The notes under the pieces: generated by a model
Told to the model about the DNA's origin: nothing
The model's database searches: none
The model's input: only the letters and a program-made list of their open reading frames with translations
Program-made: the position numbers and the translations under genes
Part shown: positions 1-5,334 of the stretch, piece by piece
Layout of the letters: each line of letters starts with the position of its first letter
How positions within the stretch are numbered: position 1 is the stretch's first letter
Origin: Lactobacillus delbrueckii
Lineage (GTDB): Bacteria; Bacillota; Bacilli; Lactobacillales; Lactobacillaceae
Length of the DNA: 6,872 bases
Direction of reading: 5' to 3'
Assembly: GCA_004556255.1 (NCBI GenBank)
Contig: SFHY01000070.1
Span: forward strand, 1-6,872

Positions 1-59
1 GAAAAGACTTGTCACGCATTTTTGATTATTTTTATCAAAAAAATGATAACTTTACGAAA

Positions 60-629
60 CTACTTGGCCATGACCCGGTCAAAAAGCTTGGTGATCAGCT
101 TGACCAAAACCGCGTCAAAGACAACGGATGAGATCAAACCGGCAATGAACATTTCAATCAAGAGGGCCGGCTTGTAGGCGCTCCAGCCATAAGTAAAGTA
201 GCACATTACAAAAGCAGCCACATGGCAGCAGATGGCCCCAATGATCAGGCTGCCCCAGCCGAAGCGGTCATAGTTTTCCTTCTTCGGGAAGAAGCCGATT
301 TCGTTGAAGGCCCCTTGCACCAGCCCTTGCAGGATGGTCATTGCCCCCCACTGACCGCCAAAGGCCATTTCAACCGTGGCGGCCAGGGTTTCACCGACAG
401 TCCCGGAGCCGAAGGTCGGCACGAAGTACATGGCCAAAGGAGCAGCCATGTACCAAAGGCCAGAATAGATTTCATCAGCCAGGGGTCCCAGGCCGACGAA
501 GTTTAAGGCAAACTTGGTCGAGTTGTAAAGGGGGTTAAAGACGTAGGTGTAGATAACCCCCATGATAATCCCAATCAAAGCCATCAAGATAATGGCTTTC
601 ACATTCCACTTGCTCTCTCTTTTAAGCAT
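60..629 (-). CDS. ykoE: ECF transporter S component, YkoE family (thiamine precursor uptake)
   Basis: This is a membrane substrate-binding (S) subunit of an energy-coupling factor transporter, predicted at 189 aa. Hydrophobic stretches lie near residues 12-31, 57-73, 94-108, 126-146 and 155-180. The central block has the YkoE-family pattern GETLAATVEMAFGG (79-92) followed by QGLVQGAFNEIGF (101-113). In known YkoEDC systems such a subunit captures thiamine or its pyrimidine precursor and works with an ATPase and a permease. The TPP riboswitch just upstream supports a thiamine-related substrate. I chose the ATG at 629 because AGGAG (638-642) sits 8 nt upstream. A longer reading from 689 would run through the regulatory hairpin and part of the aptamer. 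The partner genes are not in the window and should follow to the left. Family is fairly certain; the exact substrate is inferred. Confidence 0.88.
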   Translation of the reverse strand: MLKRESKWNVKAIILMALIGIIMGVIYTYVFNPLYNSTKFALNFVGLGPLADEIYSGLWYMAAPLAMYFVPTFGSGTVGETLAATVEMAFGGQWGAMTILQGLVQGAFNEIGFFPKKENYDRFGWGSLIIGAICCHVAAFVMCYFTYGWSAYKPALLIEMFIAGLISSVVFDAVLVKLITKLFDRVMAK

Positions 630-630
630 T

Positions 631-668
631 AAAAAAACTCCTATCCAACAATTGCCGGCTAGGAGTTT
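631..668 (-). terminator. Terminator-like hairpin that also sequesters the ykoE RBS (riboswitch expression platform)
   Basis: Read on the minus strand, AAACTCCTA (660-668) pairs perfectly over 9 bp with TAGGAGTTT (635-643), across a 16-nt loop, and runs directly into a U tract (631-637). The 3' arm contains AGGAG, the ribosome binding site of ykoE, and the start codon follows 8 nt later. One helix could therefore both stop transcription and hide the RBS. The stem is AU-rich at its base, so terminator strength is uncertain. Confidence 0.75.
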
Positions 669-686
669 GAAATCATGTTTAAGAAA

Positions 687-765
687 CACTTCCCTTGCGC
701 AAGAATTACCTTGGTCAGGTTCAAAGGGTCGACTTTCGTCATCTCAGCTTTCGCTCCCCTAGTGA
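687..765 (-). promoter_or_regulatory. TPP riboswitch aptamer (THI element)
   Basis: On the minus strand the conserved THI-box elements appear in order. A P1 strand CACU (761-764) is followed by GGGG, a minimal P3 (AGC-GAAA-GCT), the CTGAGA core, and an insertion hairpin GAC-GAAA-GTC. Next come ACCC pairing back to GGGG, the TTTGAACCTGA core, a P5 helix CAAG/CTTG, and GCGCAAGGGA. The closing AGTG (687-690) completes P1. At about 79 nt the aptamer is compact, with both variable helices capped by GAAA tetraloops. TPP binding should stabilise P1 and reduce expression of the downstream ykoE gene. Confidence 0.93.
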
Positions 766-789
766 CATTTATTCAACTTGACTTAATCT

Positions 790-818
790 AGTCTAGCAGA
801 TTTTTAAAGCGTTAACAA
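790..818 (-). promoter_or_regulatory. Promoter for the TPP riboswitch-ykoE transcript
   Basis: On the minus strand a -35 TTGTTA (813-818) and a -10 TAGACT (790-795) are separated by exactly 17 nt. The -10 is preceded by TGC, giving an extended -10. Transcription would start near 783, about 18 nt before the aptamer, which is a typical riboswitch leader arrangement. No convincing terminator separates it from the M42 peptidase gene, so readthrough may also feed the leader. Confidence 0.62.
803..817. promoter_or_regulatory. Candidate cre (CcpA) site over the ykoE promoter
   Basis: The 15-mer TTTAAAGCGTTAACA matches the published cre consensus WTGNAANCGNWWNCA at every specified position except one (T for G at the third base). 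It overlaps five of six bases of the predicted -35 and most of the -35/-10 spacer. Bound CcpA would be expected to block this promoter. The match is seen directly; the function is inferred, and chance matches to such a degenerate motif occur. Confidence 0.4.
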
Positions 819-836
819 GGCAAAAAGTTCCCTTAT

Positions 837-1922
837 TTAATTAAAGTTTTTAAAGGATTCCAGTTTTCCCTTATCGATATCTCTAATAATCGCCAAGGCC
901 AGGTCAACAGCTGCCTTGTAATCCTTGTAGCTGCTGAAGCAGTACGGGGAGTGCTCATAGCGGACCGGAATCCCGATCACGATGGTTGGGGCCCCATTTT
1001 CGTAGTAGATGGCCGCCCCGTCTTGTCCGCCCCCGGTTCTAACTGACCGGGTGTAAGGAATCCCGTTTTTGTCAGCTAAGTCGCAGGCGTATTGCTGGAA
1101 CTTGGGGTTTGGCAGGAAGGTGACGTCCATGTCCCGCAGCATCGGTCCCCGCTTAAGGCCGGTCTGAGACAGCCAGTCCGGTTCAAAAGTATCATCGGCC
1201 GGGCAGCTTTCCAGAACCAGGCAGAGGTCGGGCTTGATCTTGCGGGCCGTGACATAGGCCCCCCGCAGGCCGACTTCTTCCTGGCTAGACAAGGCGGCAA
1301 CCAGGTCAAAGTTGACTTCTTCATCCTTCAGATTTTCCAGGATGTCGGCCATGGCAGCGGCGCCAAAGCGGTCATCAAAGTCCTTGCCGAAGAAGAGGCC
1401 GGTCTTTTCATTGTATTCGCAGTCCACGTCGACGAAAATCGGGCAGCCGGTGTCGATCTTGTAGTCGTTGATCGTTTCTTCCCGGCTGGAAGAACCAACG
1501 TCGATGGACAGATCAGCGACCTGCGGGACAGACTTTCTTTCAGCTTCTGACATGAAGTGGGGCGGCTTTAAAGCTACAACGCCGGGGATGTATTCCCCGT
1601 CCCGGTTTCTGACCTTGACCTTGAGGGCCGGCAGAACCACATTGTTCCAGCCGCCCAGGGTCACGAACTTGATCAAGCCATTTGGCCGGATCGCCTGGGT
1701 CAAGAAACCCACGGCGTCTGAGTGGGCGTCCAGCTGGAACACCGGCCGCTTGCCGGTGTTCTGCTTCTTGGAAGCGTAGACGTTCAGCATCCCGTCGACT
1801 TCAAGGTCGGCGTAGTCCTTGACCGTCTTGGTAAAAAGGTCAACGAATTCATTTTCAAAGCCGGAAGTGGCGTTGGCATTTGAAAAGTCCTTCAGCATTT
1901 GAATTTCAGCAGCTTTTTCCAT
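837..1922 (-). CDS. M42 family metallo-aminopeptidase
   Basis: A cytoplasmic dinuclear-metal aminopeptidase of the glutamyl aminopeptidase/FrvX (M42) family, 361 aa, which is the usual length. Likely metal ligands and catalytic residues are visible: H67 and D69 in AHSDAVG, D183/D184 in KDFDDRFG, the glutamate pair E215-E216 in SSQEEVGLRGA, E238 in LVLES, and H324 in PVRYEHSP. These enzymes remove N-terminal residues from peptides. I start at the ATG at 1922 because GGAG (1930-1933) lies 7 nt upstream; a TTG one codon earlier (1925) would have only 4 nt spacing. The gene follows pepD by 13 nt and its RBS starts almost at the pepD stop, so the two are co-transcribed. The family HMDEVG motif reads HSDAVG here, suggesting a subgroup. 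Substrate specificity cannot be told from sequence. Confidence 0.9.
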   Translation of the reverse strand: MEKAAEIQMLKDFSNANATSGFENEFVDLFTKTVKDYADLEVDGMLNVYASKKQNTGKRPVFQLDAHSDAVGFLTQAIRPNGLIKFVTLGGWNNVVLPALKVKVRNRDGEYIPGVVALKPPHFMSEAERKSVPQVADLSIDVGSSSREETINDYKIDTGCPIFVDVDCEYNEKTGLFFGKDFDDRFGAAAMADILENLKDEEVNFDLVAALSSQEEVGLRGAYVTARKIKPDLCLVLESCPADDTFEPDWLSQTGLKRGPMLRDMDVTFLPNPKFQQYACDLADKNGIPYTRSVRTGGGQDGAAIYYENGAPTIVIGIPVRYEHSPYCFSSYKDYKAAVDLALAIIRDIDKGKLESFKNFN

Positions 1923-1935
1923 CAATAATCTCCAA

Positions 1936-3357
1936 TTAATCCAGCAGGTCGTACTTCAGCTTCATCAAGGAGTGGCCGTCCTTGACCATTTCCCCGGTCA
2001 AGGCTGCGGTTTGCTTGTAAGTCAGGTCAGCCATCTTCTGGTTGGCTTCTTCCAGCTTCTCTTGCAGCTCACGGCCAGTCAAGCCCTTAACGGCGCGGTC
2101 AGTTTCGTTTTCGATCTGGCGCAATTTAGCCATGGTCTTTTCTTCAAAAGCCTGCTCCAAAGCGCTGTAAACCTTGTAGTTGGTGTCTCCGAGCTGGGCG
2201 TTCAGCTTGTTGAGCCAGAAGATCTTGGTCAAGTCAAAATCCGGACCGGTTTGGAAGCTGGCTGGAGTAGTCGTGACGTTGGTGTAGAAAGGCACGAAAA
2301 CGTTGAAAGTGTTCGGGCCAAAGGCCAGCCATTGCACGCCGGCGATACCTTCTTCAACATCGTTTCTGATCTGCAGGATGTGGGTTTCGAAGTTCCGGTT
2401 GATCCCGATCGGGCGGAAGAGCTTCTTTTCCGCTTCAGTGTTGGTCGTGCTGTAGACATCGTACTTGGTGTCCTGGTAGTGGGAGCTTTCCAGGAACTTG
2501 ATGTCTTCCGGGCTGATCTTCTTCTTGGCGTAAGTGATGAAAGGCTGGTCCTGGTCCCCTGGCTCGCCTTCCCATTCAGGGTCGAAGTAGCGGTGGATGT
2601 ACCAAGCCCGCGGGTTGTTGTAGTGGGCATCCTTGATCGTGGATGAACCAAAGATGTGACGAAGGTTGTAGCCTTGGTAGTCCGGGTTCAAGTGGTATTC
2701 GTTGATGATGTCCAGCAAGTCGCTTGAGCACATAAAGTTTTCTTCGTCGTTAAAGTCGAAGAAGTCGATGTTCAAGCGGTTTGGCGCTGCCACATAGGCA
2801 TCGTCCGGAATCCGGCGGGCAGCCCAGTGGTGGCCGCCGATGGTTTCGATGTACCAGACTTCGTCATGGTCAGCAAAGGCTGACCCGTTCATTTCGTAGG
2901 TCCCGTACTTTTCAACCAGGTAGCCCAGGCGCTTAACCCCTTCTCTGGCTGAATGGATGTATGGCAAAGTTAAAGTGACAAAGTCTTCTTCGCCCAGGCC
3001 TCCTTCTTCAACTAAGGGGTCGATCCCTTGGATCCGGCTGTTGGTGGTGATGGTTTCCGTGGCCGTCATAGCTACCGTTGCGTCGTTGATCCCGGCTGCT
3101 GCCCAGATCCCGTGTTTGCCGGAAGCATCTGGAGCGCTGGTGTAGCGCATAGGATTTGGCATCAGGTCTTCATCATCGATTTCTTGGCCGCTGATCACAG
3201 CCTTGTAGTGCTTTGGCTGCTCTTCCGGGTTAACCGCGATAAAGGCTTCAGGGATAATGGTACTGCCGCCGTCTTCACTGCGGGCAATCATCGTGGAGCC
3301 ATCAATGGTGGCGTCCTTGCCGACTAAAATGGTCGTGCATTCTGCTGGCTTTTGCAT
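1936..3357 (-). CDS. pepD: C69 family dipeptidase (PepD)
   Basis: An intracellular N-terminal-nucleophile dipeptidase of 473 aa, resembling the PepD/PepDA enzymes of lactobacilli. The N-terminus MQKPAECTTILVGKDATIDG is diagnostic. In this family a short leader is removed so that the cysteine (C7) becomes the N-terminal nucleophile, and the following STMIARSED block (21-29) is conserved. No signal peptide or membrane segment is visible. The enzyme hydrolyses a broad range of dipeptides, completing peptide breakdown started by transported oligopeptides. AGGAGG (3362-3367) precedes the ATG by 4 nt. It is the first gene of a two-peptidase operon with the M42 enzyme downstream. A promoter lies just behind murI, though readthrough from murI is also possible. 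The protein appears full length and intact. Confidence 0.93.
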   Translation of the reverse strand: MQKPAECTTILVGKDATIDGSTMIARSEDGGSTIIPEAFIAVNPEEQPKHYKAVISGQEIDDEDLMPNPMRYTSAPDASGKHGIWAAAGINDATVAMTATETITTNSRIQGIDPLVEEGGLGEEDFVTLTLPYIHSAREGVKRLGYLVEKYGTYEMNGSAFADHDEVWYIETIGGHHWAARRIPDDAYVAAPNRLNIDFFDFNDEENFMCSSDLLDIINEYHLNPDYQGYNLRHIFGSSTIKDAHYNNPRAWYIHRYFDPEWEGEPGDQDQPFITYAKKKISPEDIKFLESSHYQDTKYDVYSTTNTEAEKKLFRPIGINRNFETHILQIRNDVEEGIAGVQWLAFGPNTFNVFVPFYTNVTTTPASFQTGPDFDLTKIFWLNKLNAQLGDTNYKVYSALEQAFEEKTMAKLRQIENETDRAVKGLTGRELQEKLEEANQKMADLTYKQTAALTGEMVKDGHSLMKLKYDLLD

Positions 3358-3406
3358 AAGTCCTCCTCTAATAACCTAAAACTAATTGTCTGCTTTCTTA
3401 CTATAT

Positions 3407-3435
3407 ATTCTAGCTGAAAAAACGTCTTTTGCCAG
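3407..3435 (-). promoter_or_regulatory. Promoter for the pepD-M42 peptidase operon
   Basis: On the minus strand CTGGCA (3430-3435, 4/6 to TTGACA) and TAGAAT (3407-3412, 5/6 to TATAAT) are 17 nt apart. The -35 begins directly after the murI stop codon. A perfect 6-bp inverted repeat (3411-3416 with 3433-3438) spans both promoter elements and could be an operator or a weak hairpin at the murI 3' end. Confidence 0.5.
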
Positions 3436-4218
3436 CTATTGCTGCCGGTAAAGGGCATAGAGGCGCTTGCTCAAATCGGCGCCGGCCGGGGCACTGTTTT
3501 CAAATAGGATCTTGCCAGGCTGGCTGCTTTCATTCAGTTCATCCCGGCTGGCCAGTTGCCGCTTGACTTCAGCAGCGGCCCCGATGGCTCCGTCATAGAC
3601 CTTGGCCTGGGGGCCTAAGATCTTCTGGATGGTCTGCTTGGCAAAAGGAAAGTGGGTGCAGCCCAGGACTACCCCGGCAGCCTTGCCGGCATATGGGGCC
3701 AGTAAGTCTTCCAGGTACTGGTAAATGGCCGGGCTATCAGTTTGCCCTTCTTCGATCAATTCGACCAGTTTTGGGGCTGGCACCTTGACCACTTGGCCCG
3801 GTTCAGCACATTCGGCGACCAGCTGGTTGAACTTTTCCTGCTCCAGGGTCAAAGGGGTAGCCATGGCAACTATCTGCTGGCCGGGATTTTCTTCAGCTGC
3901 CGGCTTGACGGCCGGTTCGATTCCGATAATCGGCAGGGAGTATTCCTGGCGCAGGCGGTCAGCCGCCGCGCTGGTTGCCGTGTTGCAGGCAATCATGACG
4001 GCCTTGACCTGGTGCTTGTCAATCAGTTCATCAACTACCCGCTTGGCCAGCTGGTAGACTTCTTCCTTGCTCTTTACCCCGTAAGGAGCATTGGCTGAGT
4101 CGCCATAGAAGACATAGTCTTCGTTTGGCATCAGATCAACCAGACGGCTGAGGACCGTTAAGCCCCCTTGGCCGGAATCAAAAACGCCGATTGGCCGATC
4201 AGCATATTCTTTTGACAT
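3436..4218 (-). CDS. murI: Glutamate racemase
   Basis: A cytoplasmic cofactor-independent racemase converting L-glutamate to D-glutamate for peptidoglycan. The 260-aa length is normal. Both catalytic cysteines are present: C78 in IACNTATSAA and C187 in GCTHFPF. Other conserved segments are the N-terminal D14-S15 in GVFDSGQGG, YGDSANAPYG (38-47) and IGIEP (98-102). Most family members have V where Q17 stands in DSGQGG; this is a mild variation and not expected to inactivate. AGGAGG (4226-4231) lies 7 nt before the ATG. It is divergent from the yccA-like gene, so its promoter must lie in the intergenic region. Downstream, pepD follows after 78 nt with its own promoter. Confidence 0.96.
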   Translation of the reverse strand: MSKEYADRPIGVFDSGQGGLTVLSRLVDLMPNEDYVFYGDSANAPYGVKSKEEVYQLAKRVVDELIDKHQVKAVMIACNTATSAAADRLRQEYSLPIIGIEPAVKPAAEENPGQQIVAMATPLTLEQEKFNQLVAECAEPGQVVKVPAPKLVELIEEGQTDSPAIYQYLEDLLAPYAGKAAGVVLGCTHFPFAKQTIQKILGPQAKVYDGAIGAAAEVKRQLASRDELNESSQPGKILFENSAPAGADLSKRLYALYRQQ

Positions 4219-4241
4219 ATTTTTCCCTCCTCTAGCTATTA

Positions 4242-4270
4242 ATTTTGAACTTTTTACCCGCTTTCTTCAA
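4242..4270 (-). promoter_or_regulatory. Weak candidate promoter for murI
   Basis: On the minus strand TTGAAG (4265-4270, 4/6) and CAAAAT (4242-4247, 4/6) are 17 nt apart. The predicted start near 4235 would leave only a few bases before the ribosome binding site, which is tight, so the real promoter may be elsewhere in the gap. Confidence 0.27.
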
Positions 4271-4294
4271 TCGATACGCCACTTTATTTTTCCT

Positions 4295-4361
4295 GCAAGC
4301 CGGACTTTCTTGATTTTTTCTTTAGTTTTTTGCTGGAAAAACCGTCCGGCTTGCTTTTTTT
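4295..4361 (+). terminator. Orphan plus-strand terminator with interleaved competing helix
   Basis: GCAAGCCGGAC (4295-4305) pairs perfectly over 11 bp with GTCCGGCTTGC (4344-4354), followed at once by seven T (4355-4361). The 38-nt loop is unusually long. The minus-strand reading lacks a U tract, so the direction is plus. No plus-strand gene lies upstream; murI runs away from it. A second helix, TTTTTCCTGCA (4287-4297) with TGCTGGAAAAA (4331-4341), one mismatch, interleaves with the first and shares bases 4295-4297, as in an attenuator. It may end a small RNA or act in the leader of the yccA-like gene. I see no good promoter upstream of it. Confidence 0.6.
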
Positions 4362-4375
4362 AGGGGCTATGTTAT

Positions 4376-4384
4376 TGTTATATC
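4376..4384 (+). promoter_or_regulatory. Candidate extended -10 promoter for the yccA-like gene
   Basis: TGTTATATC (TGn plus TATATC, 4/6 to TATAAT) lies 15 nt after the orphan terminator. No good -35 is present; only a T run occupies that place. If used, the mRNA would carry a leader of about 90 nt. Confidence 0.3.
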
Positions 4385-4404
4385 TAAACCCTGGATATCA
4401 CGTT

Positions 4405-4428
4405 GATTACCGGAATAAAACGGCAATC
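4405..4428 (+). other. Imperfect inverted repeat in the yccA-like gene leader
   Basis: GATTACCG (4405-4412) and CGGCAATC (4421-4428) form an 8-bp stem with one A-C mismatch and an 8-nt loop. There is no U tract, so it is not a terminator. It may be a regulator-binding site or a leader hairpin. Confidence 0.35.
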
Positions 4429-4482
4429 TGGGAATAATTCTGTACACAGTTTTTTTAGTTTTTAGAAAGAGCAAAAGAAATT

Positions 4483-5196
4483 ATGTTTAACGTTTCGCCT
4501 GAACAAGAGCGCCGCCACATCGTTGACGACTCAGCGCTCAATGGCTTTTTAACGAAAATGTATTCCATCATGGGCCTGGCGGTTCTGGTCTCAGCCTTGA
4601 CCGCCTACCTGACCTTGACGGTCTTCTCTGGCAGCTTGCTGCCGCTACTCACCAACCGGGTCTTCCTCTGGATCCTGCTGTTACTGCCTTTGATCTTGAG
4701 CGTGGGCATCAGCTTTAAGGCTACCCGCAAGCCAACGACGGCCTTCTTCATGTTGATGGCTATCGCGGTTGTCTACGGGCTGGAATTCTCCCTTTTGGCT
4801 TTTGCCTATACGGGCGCCCAAATCGGCGGGGCCTTCATCTCCGCTTCAGCCGTCTTCATCGGGATGGCGGCTTACGGCAGCGTGACTAAGAAGAACCTGG
4901 ACACCATCGGGGCTTACGCTTCAGCCGCCATCTGGGGCTTGATCGTGGCCAGCCTGGTCAACATGTTCTTGAAGAGCACACCAGCCAGCTTCATCTTCTC
5001 CATCATCGGGGTCATCATTTTCACGATCTTGACTGCCTGGGATGCCCAGAAGATGAAGTCCATCTACGCCAGTTACGGTGACCAGCTGCCAGAACTTGGC
5101 CTGGCCGTTAACGGGGCTTTGATGCTGTACCTGGACTTCATCAACCTCTTCCTGCAATTTTTGCGGATCTTCGGGATCGCTGACAACGACAACTAA
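4483..5196 (+). CDS. Bax inhibitor-1/YccA family membrane protein
   Basis: An integral membrane protein of 237 aa with about seven hydrophobic segments (near 27-48, 59-77, 85-105, 110-130, 141-161, 168-186 and 207-231). This is the size and topology of bacterial BI-1 homologues such as YetJ, for which pH-sensitive calcium leak has been reported. The two family aspartates are present: D187 in TAWDAQKMK and D218 in YLDFINLFLQFLRIFG at the C-terminus. The physiological role in lactobacilli is not established; related proteins are linked to membrane-protein quality control and ion homeostasis. The start fits the family, whose soluble N-terminus ends in a LNGFLTKMY-like segment. The ribosome binding site is poor (only AAAGAG about 11 nt upstream). 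It is followed by a strong terminator, so it is probably transcribed alone. Confidence 0.9.
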   Translation: MFNVSPEQERRHIVDDSALNGFLTKMYSIMGLAVLVSALTAYLTLTVFSGSLLPLLTNRVFLWILLLLPLILSVGISFKATRKPTTAFFMLMAIAVVYGLEFSLLAFAYTGAQIGGAFISASAVFIGMAAYGSVTKKNLDTIGAYASAAIWGLIVASLVNMFLKSTPASFIFSIIGVIIFTILTAWDAQKMKSIYASYGDQLPELGLAVNGALMLYLDFINLFLQFLRIFGIADNDN

Positions 5197-5217
5197 AATT
5201 TAAGATTTTCTTTTTTG

Positions 5218-5250
5218 AAAAGGCTCTCTTCCTATTAGAGGGCCTTTTTT
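5218..5250 (+). terminator. Intrinsic terminator after the yccA-like gene
   Basis: AAAAGGCTCTCT (5218-5229) pairs with AGAGGGCCTTTT (5237-5248) over 12 bp with one G-U pair and a 7-nt loop, ending in TTTTTT. It lies 21 nt behind the stop codon. Confidence 0.92.
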
Positions 5251-5252
5251 CC

Positions 5253-5280
5253 TTGACTATTTTTCCTGCAAGAGTAAGGT
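5253..5280 (+). promoter_or_regulatory. Weak candidate promoter for the MFS gene
   Basis: TTGACT (5253-5258, 5/6 to consensus) begins right after the terminator. The best -10 at suitable spacing is TAAGGT (5275-5280, 3/6, 16-nt spacer), so only the -35 is convincing. Confidence 0.3.
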
Positions 5281-5334
5281 AAAAGATATGTAAAGTATTT
5301 ATTAGCGAAGCTGAAATAAAAGGAAGGTCACACA

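Noticed and set aside
1..19. Possible start of the next minus-strand gene (ATG at 19, peptide MRDKSF, or a GTG at 15), which might be the ECF ATPase
   Set aside because: There is no ribosome binding site before either codon and only six or fewer codons are visible, so it cannot be supported.
32..49. TTATCA/TGATAA inverted repeat behind ykoE as a terminator
   Set aside because: The stem is only 6 bp and almost all A-T, and no U tract follows on the minus strand. The ECF operon probably continues to the left.
222..506. Plus-strand 94-codon open frame opposite ykoE
   Set aside because: It is antisense to a conserved membrane protein and has low-complexity, shadow-like composition without an RBS.
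630..689. A 20-residue N-terminal extension of the YkoE reading frame starting at 689
   Set aside because: It would translate the regulatory hairpin and the last bases of the TPP aptamer, and lacks an RBS. The ATG at 629 has AGGAG at 8-nt spacing.
1092..1550. 152-codon open frame on the plus strand inside the M42 gene
   Set aside because: It is an antisense shadow caused by G/C-rich third positions; there is no RBS and no recognisable protein features.
1972..2646. 224-codon open frame on the plus strand inside pepD
   Set aside because: It lies wholly antisense to a well-supported gene, with no RBS or family resemblance; composition explains the lack of stops.
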